A DNA stretch of 64,000 nt from Kosakonia oryziphila (lineage in GTDB: Bacteria > Pseudomonadota > Gammaproteobacteria > Enterobacterales > Enterobacteriaceae): the NCBI RefSeq assembly GCF_900094795.1, contig NZ_FMBC01000018.1:1-64000 (forward strand). Direction: 5' to 3'. Shown in pieces: positions 23,499-33,153 of the stretch. The translations under genes and the position numbers were made by a program. The notes under the pieces are model-generated. The model had not been told where the DNA came from, ran no database searches, and saw only the letters and a program-made list of their open reading frames with translations. Positions within the stretch are counted from its first letter, which is position 1. Each line of letters starts with the position of its first letter.

Positions 23499-23623
23499 GT
23501 GTCCCGTAATTGTGCGCGAGTGGCGCTGATGGACATTTTTACGCAGGGCAGGCGCGAACGGCGACGTTTGGGGACCCAAATGAGCCGTGAGCAACGCAGT
23601 CATGCGTAAACGACCGCTGGCGT

Positions 23624-24376
23624 TCAGCGCGTCAGGCGAAGCTGTTGTAAATTGCCATCAAGTTGCAGATCGGTTTGCAGACGCGCCACATCCCGGCAGG
23701 TAAATGCCATTGCCTGGTGTGTTTCTAGTTTCTGCCGCCATTTCTCCGGTACCGTTTCAAGGTTCTCATATAGCGCCTCCAGCGTTGGGAACGAGCTCAG
23801 CAACTGCGTTGCGCTTTTCGGACCAATACCCGCCACGCCCGGCACTTTTGAACTGCTGATCCCCGCCAGCCCCCAGTAATCCGGTAATTGCTCTGGCGTA
23901 ACCCCATATTCCTGATCAATAAAGGGCGCATCCAGCCAGCGTTTTTGAAAGTAATCGCGAATGCGGATGGTCGGGGAGAGCAACTGGCAGTAGCCCTTGT
24001 CGGTTGAGACGATCGTCGCTTGTTGCCCGGCCTGCGCCATTTTCACCGCCAGCGTCGCAGCAAGATCGTCGGCTTCGTTGCCAGGTGTTGCCCAACAGCG
24101 GATCCCGCGTTGTTCGAAAGCCGCGCGCAGTAATGGCATTTCCGTCTGTAAGGTATCCGGCATGGGAGGGCGGCCTGCTTTGTAATCCGGCAGCAACTGA
24201 TGGCGCCAGCTCTGGTTACGGGTCTCATCATCAAAAACCGCGACAGCATGGGTTGGCTGACTGTGAATAATCAACTGCTCCAGCGCATGCAGACAGGTAT
24301 CCACGCAGGGGGAACCTTGCACCGCATGGATACGGCGAATCAGATTGAGTGCGTCAACAATAAGCAGATGAGCCAC
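23624..24376 (-). CDS. xni: flap endonuclease Xni (ExoIX)
   Basis: A protein of about 250 aa starting [16 protein letters not shown]. coli Xni is 251 aa. The 5'-nuclease family features are [13 protein letters not shown], the acidic cluster [22 protein letters not shown] and the helix-hairpin-helix [16 protein letters not shown]. It processes branched DNA, overlapping with the 5' nuclease of Pol I, though some catalytic acids of the family are missing in Xni. The GTG at 24376 has a strong AAGGAGGG 5 nt upstream and is preferred to the ATG at 24397, which would put that site inside the gene. Confidence 0.93.
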   Translation of the reverse strand: MAHLLIVDALNLIRRIHAVQGSPCVDTCLHALEQLIIHSQPTHAVAVFDDETRNQSWRHQLLPDYKAGRPPMPDTLQTEMPLLRAAFEQRGIRCWATPGNEADDLAATLAVKMAQAGQQATIVSTDKGYCQLLSPTIRIRDYFQKRWLDAPFIDQEYGVTPEQLPDYWGLAGISSSKVPGVAGIGPKSATQLLSSFPTLEALYENLETVPEKWRQKLETHQAMAFTCRDVARLQTDLQLDGNLQQLRLTR

Positions 24377-24453
24377 AGATACCCTCCTTGAAATCATCCG
24401 TTAAGGGTATCATCGCACGCCTTGCGAGGCTATAAAGCAGGGAATAATCAGGA

Positions 24454-24478
24454 AGATGCCTCGCAAAACAAGGCATCT
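24454..24478 (-). terminator. possible hairpin after sdaB
   Basis: Arms AGATGCCT and AGGCATCT with a 9-base loop lie 10 nt beyond the sdaB stop. There is no T tract on the sdaB side, so termination strength is uncertain. Confidence 0.45.
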
Positions 24479-24487
24479 GATGCGGGA

Positions 24488-25855
24488 TTAGTTACAGGAA
24501 ACGATCTTCATCGCCAGCCCGCCGCGAGAAGTTTCACGGTATTTGGCGTTCATATCTTTCCCCGTTTCATACATTGTTTCGATAACTTTATCGAGGCAAA
24601 CGCGCGGTTCACTGGTACGCCGCAGCGCCATTCGCGCCGCATTGACCGCTTTCACCGAAGCAATCGCGTTACGCTCAATACAGGGCACCTGCACCTGGCC
24701 AGCTACCGGGTCACAAGTCAGACCGAGGTTGTGCTCCATACCGATTTCCGCCGCGATACAGACTTGCGCCGGGCTGCCGCCCAGCAACTCTGCCAGCCCG
24801 GCCGCCGCCATGGAGCAGGCGACGCCGACTTCCCCCTGGCAGCCCACTTCCGCGCCGGAAATGGAGGCGTTCATCTTATACAGCGAGCCGATAGCGCTGG
24901 CAACCAGCAGATAACGTGCCAGTGAATTGGCGTTAACCTGGCGGATAAAGCGATCGTAATACGCCAGTACCGCCGGCACGATCCCACACGCGCCGTTTGT
25001 CGGTGCCGTCACCACGCGCCCACCGGCAGCGTTCTCTTCGTTCACTGCCAGCGCGAACATATTGATCCAGTCAACCACGGCCATCGGATCGGTGTTGGTC
25101 TTGTCACTGCTGACCAGCATACGGCGCAACGCAGCGGCACGGCGCGGAACGCGCAGTTTACCAGGTAATACTCCTTCCGTTGCGATACCGCGCTCTATAC
25201 CGCCCTGCATCACTTCCCATACACGGGCGAGATGCTGTTCCAGCTCGGCTTTGCTGTGCAGTGCCAGCTCGTTTTTCATCATCAACCCGGAGAGCGATAA
25301 ACCGGTCTCCTGGCAATAGTGCTGTAAATCGGCAGCAGTTCGGTAAGGGTAGGGTACCTCTACCGGCGCACTGGCAGGCTGGCCAAAGTGTTCTTCGTCA
25401 ACAATAAACCCGCCGCCGATGGAGTAATAGGTCTGGCTGTAGAGCACCTGTTCGCCCGAGAGCGCGGTAATACGCATGCCGTTTTCGTGCAGCGAGAGGT
25501 TATCCGCATGGAAATTCATGCATTGATCGACCGGAAACTCCACTTCATGCGCTTCGTTGGCCAGCAGTAGGCGGCCATGGGTATTAACATCCTGAATAAA
25601 ACCCGGAATGGCATCAATATTGACGGTATCCGGCAGATTCCCCGCCAGGCCCATAATAATCGCGATGTCAGTATGGTGCCCTTTACCGGTCAGGGAGAGA
25701 GAGCCGTAAACATCCACCACAACACGAGTTACGTCGTGCAAAATTCCACGGGCAATCAGATCTTCTGTGAACTGTTTACCGGCTTTCATCGGACCAACGG
25801 TGTGCGAGCTGGACGGCCCGATACCGATTTTAAAAATATCAAATACGCTGATCAT
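24488..25855 (-). CDS. sdaB: L-serine dehydratase 2 (L-serine deaminase)
   Basis: This 455-aa iron-sulfur serine dehydratase has an N-terminal beta domain (SVFDIFKIGIGPSSSHTVGPMKAG as adjacent blocks) fused to the alpha domain. The cysteines of the 4Fe-4S cluster lie around GACGIVPA, EVGCQGEVGVACSMAAAGLAEL, and LGLTCDPVAG. It converts serine to pyruvate and ammonia in the cytoplasm. It is downstream of sdaC with a 56-bp gap containing a GC-rich inverted repeat, and the two form the serine uptake and breakdown operon known from E. coli. Confidence 0.97.
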   Translation of the reverse strand: MISVFDIFKIGIGPSSSHTVGPMKAGKQFTEDLIARGILHDVTRVVVDVYGSLSLTGKGHHTDIAIIMGLAGNLPDTVNIDAIPGFIQDVNTHGRLLLANEAHEVEFPVDQCMNFHADNLSLHENGMRITALSGEQVLYSQTYYSIGGGFIVDEEHFGQPASAPVEVPYPYRTAADLQHYCQETGLSLSGLMMKNELALHSKAELEQHLARVWEVMQGGIERGIATEGVLPGKLRVPRRAAALRRMLVSSDKTNTDPMAVVDWINMFALAVNEENAAGGRVVTAPTNGACGIVPAVLAYYDRFIRQVNANSLARYLLVASAIGSLYKMNASISGAEVGCQGEVGVACSMAAAGLAELLGGSPAQVCIAAEIGMEHNLGLTCDPVAGQVQVPCIERNAIASVKAVNAARMALRRTSEPRVCLDKVIETMYETGKDMNAKYRETSRGGLAMKIVSCN

Positions 25856-25911
25856 GACGCATTATCCATTGCTATAGGGGATGCGCCGCCGGACAGGACG
25901 GCGCGAAAAGA

Positions 25912-27204
25912 TTAGCTGAACAGGGAGAAGAAGATCGCGGAGATGGCGATGAGACCCATAACCACTACGAAGATGTTGCTGATAGCGCCACTGTATTTGC
26001 GCATTGCCGGTACTTTCGCGATGGCATACATCGGCATCAGGAACAGGATCATCGCAATGATTGGCCCGCCCAGGGTTTCGATCATGCCCAGAATGCTTGG
26101 GTTCCAGGTGGCAACGGCCCAGGTGGTCAACAGCATAAACAGCGCGGTAATTTTGTTCAGTTTGTTGATTTCGATGGATTTACCTTTGCCGCGCAGAGAT
26201 TTAATCACCATACCGTTAAAACCTTCACGCGCGCCCAGGTAATGGCCGAGGAACGATTTGGTAATGGCGATCATCGCAATGATCGGCGCCATCCAGGCAA
26301 TAACCGGCGCATTAAAGTGGTTCGCCAGATAAGAGAGAATGGAGATGTTCTGTTCTTTCGCCGAGGCCAGATCGGCGGGTGCCAGGCTCAGCACACAGCT
26401 AAACACAAAGAACATAACCGTCATCACCATCATGATGTGAGCGAAGGCCAGAATGCGGGAACATTTACGCTCGGCTTCTGCGCCGTACTCTTCACGCTTG
26501 GCAACGGCAAAGGAGGAGATGATCGGCGAGTGGTTAAACGAGAACACCATCACCGGGATTGCCAGCCATAACGTCATCCACAGACCATTGCCAGTAGCAG
26601 AAGCACTGCTCAGCGACAAGGTTTCCAGCACAGCACCGTTCCACTGCGGAATCAGGTACACCGCCAGCACCATCAGTGCGATAACAAACGGGAATACCAG
26701 GATACTCATCGCTTTCACAATCATCTGCTCACCGAAGCGCACGATGGTCATCATACCTACGATAAGGATCAGCGACAGGATCGCACGCGGCGGCGGGGTC
26801 ATTCCCAACTGATGGGTCATAAAGCTGGCCACGGTATTGGTGATCGCCACGCTATAAACCAGCAGGATCGGATAAATCGCAAAGAAATAAAGCAGGGTAA
26901 TCAACTTACCTGCGCCGATACCGAAGTGCTCTTCGACCACTTCAGTAATGTCTTCTCCCGGGTTTTTACCAGACAACACAAAGCGGGTCAGACCCCGGTG
27001 GGCGAAGTAGGTCATCGGAAAAGCAAGAATTGCCATGATGATGAGCGGGATCAAGCCGCCGACACCGGCGTTAATCGGCAGAAACAGAACACCTGCGCCG
27101 ATAGCAGTGCCGTAAAGGCCCAGCATCCACATGGTGTCGGTTTTGCGCCATGAACTGCGTGTTTCTACTACAGAGGTTCTTGCGCCAGTCTGAATAGTTT
27201 CCAT
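25912..27204 (-). CDS. sdaC: serine/proton symporter
   Basis: This 430-aa inner-membrane protein of the hydroxy/aromatic amino acid permease family has 11 hydrophobic segments, beginning [20 protein letters not shown], with the marked run [18 protein letters not shown] and a short cytoplasmic [14 protein letters not shown] loop. E. coli SdaC (429 aa) is a high-affinity serine transporter. The start METIQTGAR is chosen because AGGAG lies 7 nt upstream; the frame is open to 27267, but those 21 residues have no membrane or family character. It precedes sdaB in the same transcript. Confidence 0.96.
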   Translation of the reverse strand: METIQTGARTSVVETRSSWRKTDTMWMLGLYGTAIGAGVLFLPINAGVGGLIPLIIMAILAFPMTYFAHRGLTRFVLSGKNPGEDITEVVEEHFGIGAGKLITLLYFFAIYPILLVYSVAITNTVASFMTHQLGMTPPPRAILSLILIVGMMTIVRFGEQMIVKAMSILVFPFVIALMVLAVYLIPQWNGAVLETLSLSSASATGNGLWMTLWLAIPVMVFSFNHSPIISSFAVAKREEYGAEAERKCSRILAFAHIMMVMTVMFFVFSCVLSLAPADLASAKEQNISILSYLANHFNAPVIAWMAPIIAMIAITKSFLGHYLGAREGFNGMVIKSLRGKGKSIEINKLNKITALFMLLTTWAVATWNPSILGMIETLGGPIIAMILFLMPMYAIAKVPAMRKYSGAISNIFVVVMGLIAISAIFFSLFS

Positions 27205-27480
27205 TGATACATCTCCTGGGGGGAAATAAAATACTGCCGTTACAGACAGATCAAATGTCGTAAACAACAGTGTTAATATTTAAGTCTGTCAATTACAGTT
27301 TTTTTATAATTTATCCCTGTAACTATTTGCGGCGGAAAGATACAGCTAAGTTATGACAGCATCAGTGACACGGATCTCAATTGCAATAATCTACTTTCGA
27401 TGTGGATATATTTAGACCATTTATCTGGCTAATTATTAACAGATGAAATTTATGGGTGAAAAGGCTAACGCTCGCCAGAT

Positions 27481-27515
27481 ATATGATAAAATTTCGCGGA
27501 GCGAAATATGATAAA
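27481..27515. repeat. direct repeat bracketing an inverted repeat upstream of sdaC
   Basis: ATATGATAAA occurs at 27481-27490 and again at 27506-27515. Between and overlapping them is the inverted repeat ATTTCGC-GGA-GCGAAAT (27491-27507). The unit lies about 280 bp upstream of sdaC. It could be a regulator-binding site or a small insertion footprint. Confidence 0.6.
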
Positions 27516-27617
27516 TGCACTGAAAAATAACGTTTTTGCAGTCATTTATCGATGTTAAAAGCGGTTATAATGTATGAATTGCTGGTCAGCAAATGATCGG
27601 TTAAATGCAAGGTATAA

Positions 27618-27638
27618 GGGCGGATTATGATTCCGCCC
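27618..27638 (-). terminator. ppnN terminator hairpin
   Basis: Arms GGGCGGA and TCCGCCC enclose a 7-base loop 12 nt after the ppnN stop. The T tract on the minus strand is weak (TTATA). Confidence 0.55.
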
Positions 27639-27650
27639 TGGAAAGGTCAA

Positions 27651-29015
27651 TCAGGTACAAATTTCGTAGCAGGGAATGTAAGCGGAACCGGGGAGTTTCA
27701 TACGGTGCTGGGCAACAAAACCCTGCAACAGATCGTCCATCCGGCGCATCATGTCACTATCGCCGTGAATTTTATAAGGGCCAAACGCTTCAATCGCGCG
27801 GATACCGGGTTCTTTCACGTTACCTGCGACAATCCCCGAGAAGGCCCGGCGCAGATCCGCCGCCAGCACTTCTACCGGTTGGTCAGGGTAAAGTTTCAGG
27901 TTCGCCATATTTTCATGGCTCGGTTCGAACGGTACTTGTAGATCAGGCGCAATGCGAATTGACCAGTTGAAACTATAGGCATCGCCGGTATCGCGACGGT
28001 TCTCTTTCACCAGTGGCATGGCTTTTTTCATCTGGCGTGCCACTTCAGCCGCATCATTAATGATGATGGTGTAGTAGCGACGTGCGGCTTCACCCAGCGT
28101 ATTGGCAATAAATTCATCCAGAACGCGGAAGTAGTCCGCACTCTCTTTCGGCCCGGTGAGGATCAGCGGCAGTACCTGATTTTTGTTCGCCGGATTCATC
28201 AGGATCCCCAGCAGATAGAGCAGCTCTTCCGCCGTGCCCACGCCACCAGGAAAGATAATGATTCCGTGCGCGATGCGGACAAAAGCTTCAAGCCGTTTTT
28301 CAATATCCGGCATGATGATCAACTCATTGACCAGCGGGTTCGGCGGCTCAGCGGCAATAATGGATGGCTCGGTCATGCCGATAAAACGTCCATCCTTATA
28401 ACGTTGCTGCGCATGGCCAACAGCGGCGCCTTTCATCGGTGCTTCCATAGCGCCCGGCCCGCAGCCGGTGCAGATATTCAGCTCGCGCAGGCCCAACTGC
28501 GTACCCACACGGCGGGCGTAAAGGTATTCGGTTTCGTTGATCGAGTGGCCACCCCAACAAACCACCATATTTGGCGCTTCGCTTACGTGCAGGGCGCGCG
28601 CGTTGCGCAAAATGGAGAAAACCAGGTTAGTAATATGGATAGAACTTTCCAGATTTAAATGCTGGAAACGCCCGGCATTATAAATTTGCCCACTGACGAA
28701 GAGGATATCGCGCAGGACCGCGAACAGGTTGGCCTGCAACGAGCGAATGATCCGCCCATCGACAAAAGCCTCTTCCGGCGGGTTGATCAGTTCCAGCTTC
28801 ACGCCGCGTTCACGGCGCAACACATTAATATCAAAACCTACATTGCGGGAAAGCAGCTCTTTGCTGCTATCCGTCTGACTCCCTGAGTTCAGTACAGCGA
28901 GCGAGCAGTTGCGAAACAGTTGATAAAGGTCGCTGCTGGCCGTGCGTTTAAGCATATCGACTTCCAGCTGCGACAGCATATCCATTGAGCCAAGCGGGCT
29001 AATATGTGTAATCAA
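27651..29015 (-). CDS. ppnN: nucleotide 5'-monophosphate nucleosidase PpnN
   Basis: This 454-aa protein has the E. coli PpnN (YgdH) length. The central LOG/TIR-like Rossmann region has [29 protein letters not shown] and the catalytic loop [17 protein letters not shown]. It cleaves purine and pyrimidine nucleotides to base and ribose 5-phosphate, and in E. coli its activity is stimulated by (p)ppGpp. relA, the ppGpp synthetase gene, lies about 14 kb away in this window. The start has a good ribosome site (AAGGAG). Confidence 0.96.
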   Translation of the reverse strand: MITHISPLGSMDMLSQLEVDMLKRTASSDLYQLFRNCSLAVLNSGSQTDSSKELLSRNVGFDINVLRRERGVKLELINPPEEAFVDGRIIRSLQANLFAVLRDILFVSGQIYNAGRFQHLNLESSIHITNLVFSILRNARALHVSEAPNMVVCWGGHSINETEYLYARRVGTQLGLRELNICTGCGPGAMEAPMKGAAVGHAQQRYKDGRFIGMTEPSIIAAEPPNPLVNELIIMPDIEKRLEAFVRIAHGIIIFPGGVGTAEELLYLLGILMNPANKNQVLPLILTGPKESADYFRVLDEFIANTLGEAARRYYTIIINDAAEVARQMKKAMPLVKENRRDTGDAYSFNWSIRIAPDLQVPFEPSHENMANLKLYPDQPVEVLAADLRRAFSGIVAGNVKEPGIRAIEAFGPYKIHGDSDMMRRMDDLLQGFVAQHRMKLPGSAYIPCYEICT

Positions 29016-29101
29016 GTGAACTCCTTACGGGACGGAATTTATCTTCCTGGTGATTACAATAGCCCTGGCTTATGACGTTTAACAACCCGGCGGGAAATGT
29101 T

Positions 29102-29947
29102 TTACTGACGAACCAGACGCCCGGTGGCGGGAATGAAATCAGTATTGGTACGCCACGGATTGATATCCAGCCCGCCACGACGCGTGTAGCGTGCGTAAAC
29201 GCTCAGTTTTTCGGGGTGGCAGAAGCGCTGAATGTCGGTAAAAATGCGCTCAACGCACTGTTCGTGAAACTCGTTGTGATGGCGGAAAGAGACCAGATAA
29301 CGCAGCAACTTCTCGCGATCGATCTTTGGCCCCCGGTACTGGATCTGCACTGAGCCCCAGTCTGGCTGGTGGGTAATCAGACAGTTTGATTTTAGCAGAT
29401 GGCTAACCAGCGTCTCTTCAACAACTTTTCCGCTGGCGGCGCCCGTCAGCCATGCAGCGTCAAAGGTGTAGTTCTCGATTTCAATATCCTGATCATCAAT
29501 GCAGGTACCATGAAAATGGGCAATCGGCTGACCTTCCAGTTCATCAATACGGTACAGCGCCACGCTGACGTTGCCTTGTGCACAGGCACTCAAATCTCGT
29601 TGCAGGGTCTCGCGTACCTCATCCCAACTGGCGAAGCGTGTCTGGTTAAAACTGTTGAGATAGAGTTTAAAGCTTTTCGATTCCACCAGATTTACGCTGG
29701 CGTAATCCAGTTCGACGTGGCCTACCGCAACTTGCGGCAAACCTTTGGCGTTCAGCCAGGAGAGTTCATAAAGTGTCCAAATATCCGCCCCCTGAAAAGG
29801 AAGATTCCCGGCCGTCAGGCCCAGCGGATCGCGGTTTAATGAACGGGGAACGCCCTGCAACAGGCTGGCGTCATAGGTGTCGCGGTAATCGGTAGTTTTG
29901 CCAAGCGTCAGGCCAGCCAGCGCCTGGTGGTTATCGTAAGAAGACAT
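29102..29947 (-). CDS. queF: NADPH-dependent 7-cyano-7-deazaguanine reductase
   Basis: This 281-aa bimodular QueF has the catalytic cysteine in [16 protein letters not shown] (adjacent blocks) at about residue 189. The NADPH-binding QueF motif is in the N half ([15 protein letters not shown]). It reduces preQ0 nitrile to preQ1 amine, a step in queuosine synthesis. Two further pathway genes, queE and queD, occur later in the window. It is divergent from syd with 69 bp between start codons. Confidence 0.97.
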   Translation of the reverse strand: MSSYDNHQALAGLTLGKTTDYRDTYDASLLQGVPRSLNRDPLGLTAGNLPFQGADIWTLYELSWLNAKGLPQVAVGHVELDYASVNLVESKSFKLYLNSFNQTRFASWDEVRETLQRDLSACAQGNVSVALYRIDELEGQPIAHFHGTCIDDQDIEIENYTFDAAWLTGAASGKVVEETLVSHLLKSNCLITHQPDWGSVQIQYRGPKIDREKLLRYLVSFRHHNEFHEQCVERIFTDIQRFCHPEKLSVYARYTRRGGLDINPWRTNTDFIPATGRLVRQ

Positions 29948-30016
29948 GTTTCATCGCCATTTTGCAGGTAAACTATTACGCAGAGTTTATCCTGGCTTAT
30001 GTGAAGAGAGAAATCG

Positions 30017-30562
30017 GTGGAAAACGAGACGGCCATTGCGCTGAAAGCTTTTACGGAACGTTATTGCGACGCGTGGCACGCAGCGCGCGGCACCTGGCCA
30101 CAAAGCGAGGAGCTGCACGGTATTCCCTCGCCTTGCATTATTTCTTCAACCGACGAGTATGTGATCTGGCAACCTCAACCATTCCCCGCGCAACCGAACG
30201 TAAAGCCGATTGAGCAGGCAATGGATATTGTGGTACAAACGCCGATTCATACGTTTTATGCCACGCAATTCGCCGGGGATATGTACGCCCGCCTTGATAC
30301 ACTGCCGCTGACATTGTTGCAAACCTGGAGCGAAGAAGATTTTTTGCGCGTACAGGAAAACCTGATTGGTCATCTTGTTACGCAGAAAAGGTTAAAGCTT
30401 TCGCCGACGTTGTTTATCGCCACGCTTGATAGCGAGCTGGATGTTATTTCGCTGTGTAATCTGAGCGGTGAAGTGGTGCAAGAGACGCTGGGGACTCGTC
30501 AGCGTACCGTTTTGGCCCCCAGCCTTGCGGATTTCCTCAACCGGCTCGAACCTGTCGTGTAG
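30017..30562 (+). CDS. syd: SecY-interacting protein Syd
   Basis: This 181-aa protein has the same length as E. coli Syd. The conserved [19 protein letters not shown] and [13 protein letters not shown] segments are present, and the acidic surface that binds SecY loops is seen in the overall acidity of the N half. Syd is a peripheral cytoplasmic protein that binds SecY and is proposed to check the translocon. It starts with GTG preceded by GAGAG. csrB follows on the same strand. Confidence 0.93.
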   Translation: MENETAIALKAFTERYCDAWHAARGTWPQSEELHGIPSPCIISSTDEYVIWQPQPFPAQPNVKPIEQAMDIVVQTPIHTFYATQFAGDMYARLDTLPLTLLQTWSEEDFLRVQENLIGHLVTQKRLKLSPTLFIATLDSELDVISLCNLSGEVVQETLGTRQRTVLAPSLADFLNRLEPVV

Positions 30563-30581
30563 TCCTCGATGCCACTCAGTG

Positions 30582-30599
30582 TGTGCGAGATCTCTCACA
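30582..30599. promoter_or_regulatory. UvrY/SirA-type binding site upstream of csrB
   Basis: TGTGCGAGATCTCTCACA is an 18-bp inverted repeat with one mismatched pair, close to the known UvrY/SirA site TGTAAGAGATCTCTTACA. A half copy, TGTGAGAGATC, follows at 30605-30615. It lies about 175-190 bp upstream of the csrB start, where E. coli UvrY binds. Confidence 0.8.
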
Positions 30600-30773
30600 C
30601 GATCTGTGAGAGATCGACTGGACATTTGCCATACAGACATTGTGCTATTTTCCATATAATTATTTACTTTCATAACGTTACGATTTAACACTTGTGTTTA
30701 AAAGGTTTCATTCAAAAGAAAATATGCGTTAGGTGTCCTTGTCAGGGGGCGCAGAATGGGTAATTCTGTTTCT

Positions 30774-31142
30774 GTCGACAGGGAATTTGACAATGAAGCG
30801 TACATCAGGATGATGTTGCTTCAGGGATACACCGGGAAGGTGCTACAGGGAAAGGCTTCAGGATGAAGCAACTGGACAACGCAGGATTGCGCTAAGGGAC
30901 GCCTCCAGGAAGGAGAATGAGAGTAGGTCAGGATGGCCTGCAGATCAGGATGATCAGGGACACGCATTAAGGATAATGCTAAGTCACATCGGGGTGGTGT
31001 GAGCATGATGCACAGTTCACGGATGAACAGGTCAGGAGACCACAGGAAAAGTTTTCACGGATGAGCAGGGAGCACAACGAGTAGCTGGACTGCTATGAAA
31101 CGAACCGGGAGCACTGTTTTTACAGTGCTCCCTTTTTTTATT
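30774..31142 (+). ncRNA. csrB: CsrB regulatory RNA
   Basis: The RNA begins GTCGACAGGGA and ends with a strong terminator (GGGAGCACTG-TTTTTA-CAGTGCTCCC then a T run), giving 369 nt, exactly the E. coli CsrB length. I count about 22 GGA triplets, mostly as AGGA or GGGA in predicted loops, each a possible CsrA site. CsrB titrates CsrA and so releases CsrA-repressed mRNAs for biofilm, motility and glycogen. It sits between syd and yqcC as in E. coli but differs from it at many positions, with the GGA sites kept. BarA, whose signalling drives it, is encoded at 38627-41392. Confidence 0.95.
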
Positions 31143-31195
31143 TGCTCTGGTCTTTGCTATGCTGCGCGCCAGTCTGTTTTCTACCGGGGGTTTTT

Positions 31196-31525
31196 ATGAC
31201 TCTGCATCAACGAGTGCGCGAGCAACTTCATCAACTCGAAGCGCAACTGCGCGAGCAAAATCTATGGCAAAGCGCGGCGCCAGCGCCGGATGCCTTTGAA
31301 AGCACGCAACCCTTTTGTATGGATACCCTTGAGCCGTTCGAGTGGCTGCAATGGGTCTTAATTCCGCGTATGCACGCGCTGCTGGATAGCCAGCAACCGC
31401 TACCGCAGGCGTTTGCCATCGCGCCCTATTATGAAATCGCTGTGGACGCCACACACCCCTCCCGTGAGGTGATGCTGGTTCACCTTCAGCAGCTTGATGC
31501 GCTGTTCTCTGGCGAAGATGACTAA
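31196..31525 (+). CDS. yqcC: YqcC family protein (DUF446)
   Basis: This 109-aa protein has the E. coli YqcC length. Conserved STQPFCMDTLEPFEWLQWVLIPRM (adjacent blocks) and AIAPYYEIA are visible. It is small, acidic and likely helical; no biochemical function is assigned. The ATG at 31196 follows GGGGGTTTTT. Its stop overlaps the truC start (TAATG), so it is translationally coupled to the pseudouridine synthase gene. Confidence 0.93.
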   Translation: MTLHQRVREQLHQLEAQLREQNLWQSAAPAPDAFESTQPFCMDTLEPFEWLQWVLIPRMHALLDSQQPLPQAFAIAPYYEIAVDATHPSREVMLVHLQQLDALFSGEDD

Positions 31526-32319
31526 TGCTGGAGATTATTTACCAGGACGAATGGCTGGTGGCGGTGAACAAACCCTCCGGCTGGCTGGTACACCGTAGCT
31601 GGTTGGATCGCGATGAAAAAGTGGTGGTAATGCAAACCGTGCGCGACCAAATCGGTCAGCACGTTTTTACCGCGCATCGTCTCGACAGGCCAACGTCCGG
31701 CGTTTTATTGATGGGGCTTTCCAGCGAAGCGGGCCGACGTCTGGCGCAGCAGTTTGAGCAGCATCAAATCCAGAAACGTTATCACGCGATTGTGCGCGGT
31801 TGGTTGATGGAAGAGGCACTGCTTGATTACCCGCTGGTGGAGGAACTGGACAAAGTTGCCGATAAATTTGCCCGCGCGAATAAAGAGCCGCAGCCAGCAG
31901 TAACCCATTATCGTGGGCTGGCAACCACCGAAATGCCCGTGGCGACCAGTAAATTCCCGACCACCCGTTATGGGCTGGTCGAACTGGAACCGAAAACCGG
32001 CCGTAAACATCAATTACGTCGCCACCTGGCGCACTTACGCCATCCGATCATTGGCGACAGCAAGCACGGCGATTTGCGGCAAAACCGCAGCGCCGCAGAG
32101 CATTTTGGTTGTCAGCGGCTGATGCTGCATGCCAGCCAGTTAACGCTCACACACCCCTTTACCGGCGAAGCCTTAACGTTACGCGCCGGGTTGGATGAAG
32201 TGTGGATGCAGGCGCTGTCGCGCTTCGGCTGGCTCGGTCTTCTCCCTGAGAATGAAAGGGTTGAGTTTGCGCCGCTGAACGGTCAGGATGAGGACCATCT
32301 CGAATCACACAAGGAGTGA
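31525..32319 (+). CDS. truC: tRNA pseudouridine(65) synthase
   Basis: This 264-aa protein of the RluA family has catalytic Asp in [16 protein letters not shown] (about residue 54), KPSGWLVH near the N terminus, KRYHAIVRG, and [15 protein letters not shown] near the C-terminal core. It isomerises U65 in tRNA-Ile1 and tRNA-Asp; two tRNA-Asp genes are in this window. E. coli TruC is 260 aa. The next gene begins 6 nt after its end, and AAGGAG for yqcA lies within its last codons. Confidence 0.95.
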   Translation: MLEIIYQDEWLVAVNKPSGWLVHRSWLDRDEKVVVMQTVRDQIGQHVFTAHRLDRPTSGVLLMGLSSEAGRRLAQQFEQHQIQKRYHAIVRGWLMEEALLDYPLVEELDKVADKFARANKEPQPAVTHYRGLATTEMPVATSKFPTTRYGLVELEPKTGRKHQLRRHLAHLRHPIIGDSKHGDLRQNRSAAEHFGCQRLMLHASQLTLTHPFTGEALTLRAGLDEVWMQALSRFGWLGLLPENERVEFAPLNGQDEDHLESHKE

Positions 32320-32324
32320 TGAGC

Positions 32325-32774
32325 ATGGCGAAGGTCGGAATTTTTGTTGGCACCATGTACGGTAATTCGCTGCTGGTGGCGGAAGAAGCGCAAGAAATAT
32401 TAAACGCACATGGTCATAACGTAGTGGTGTTTGAAGATCCTACCGCGGCGGACTGGGATAATAACAATGGTCATTACGCGCTGGTGGTAACGTCTACGAC
32501 CGGGCAGGGCGATTTGCCGGACAGTATTGCGCCGTTGTTCCATTACCTGCGTGATACTGTGGGTTACCAGCCTGATTTACATTATGGTGTGATTGCCCTG
32601 GGCGATAGCACATACGCCAATTTCTGCGGCGGTGGCAAACAGTTTGATGCTTTGTTGCAGGAGCAGGGCGCACAGCGCATTGGTGATATGCTGCTGATTG
32701 ACGCGAGTGAAGACCCGGAGCCGGAAAGCGTGTCAAATCCGTGGGTTGAACACTGGGCAACGCTGCTGAAATAA
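32325..32774 (+). CDS. yqcA: flavodoxin YqcA
   Basis: The 149-aa protein has the E. coli YqcA length. The FMN phosphate loop is [12 protein letters not shown], and the flavin-flanking loops are [11 protein letters not shown] and [17 protein letters not shown]. It is a short-chain, MioC-like flavodoxin acting as a cytoplasmic electron carrier; its partners are not established. I chose the ATG at 32325, which has AAGGAG 8 nt upstream; in-frame GTG and ATG codons at 32316 and 32319 overlap or abut that site. It closes the yqcC-truC-yqcA operon. Confidence 0.93.
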   Translation: MAKVGIFVGTMYGNSLLVAEEAQEILNAHGHNVVVFEDPTAADWDNNNGHYALVVTSTTGQGDLPDSIAPLFHYLRDTVGYQPDLHYGVIALGDSTYANFCGGGKQFDALLQEQGAQRIGDMLLIDASEDPEPESVSNPWVEHWATLLK

Positions 32775-32776
32775 CG

Positions 32777-32809
32777 TTTTTCCTCCTCAGCCGGGGAGGA
32801 AAAATGCCC
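32777..32809. terminator. terminator after yqcA
   Basis: Perfect 10-base arms TTTTTCCTCC and GGAGGAAAAA enclose an 8-base loop, 3 nt after the yqcA stop; A and T runs are built into the stem. Confidence 0.75.
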
Positions 32810-33153
32810 TCTTTTTACAGCGTCAAGCGACGCATTTCACATTCTTAGATCATTACCCTCGTCTGACCTTATTTGCCGATCTCCGGTTTCCATTTCCGTG
32901 AAGTACTCCCCATCAGCCTGGGCTAATGCAATAAAGCAACTTGGCGGGGCTGGTGAATGTTGTGTTGTTGCACGGTGAGAGTTAAAAGGCAGCTTCTTAT
33001 ACTTTTCTCGCTAGTTAAAAAATGCGTTCCGCTAAGGGAAAAAAAACCTGCAGGAACAGCAAAAAACACAACTACATCATCCTGCCTTCCCCTACAGGTT
33101 GTGCCGTACAGGATGAATGTACAAAAGAACATTGATGCTTCGGGAGTACAACC
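32810..33153. other. gudP upstream region
   Basis: This is about 340 bp without a gene. It should contain the gud promoter; in E. coli the operon is activated by CdaR. I see no sequence I can assign to CdaR or CRP with confidence. The last 35 bp before gudP include CGGGAG 11 nt before the ATG. Confidence 0.5.

Larger units (their letters stand above)
27205..27650. other. sdaC upstream region
   Basis: This 446-bp AT-rich region lies between the 3' end of ppnN and the start of sdaC, both minus strand. It must carry the sdaC promoter. It contains the repeat structure at 27481-27515 and, near ppnN, a hairpin with arms GGGCGGA and TCCGCCC (27618-27638) that probably ends ppnN transcripts. In E. 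coli sdaC is controlled by CRP and Lrp; I could not place their sites with confidence. Confidence 0.6.

Noticed and set aside
23361-23603. 80-codon minus-strand frame as an intact gene
   Set aside because: Only about 22 codons resemble a transposase; the remainder does not, so it is treated as a remnant.
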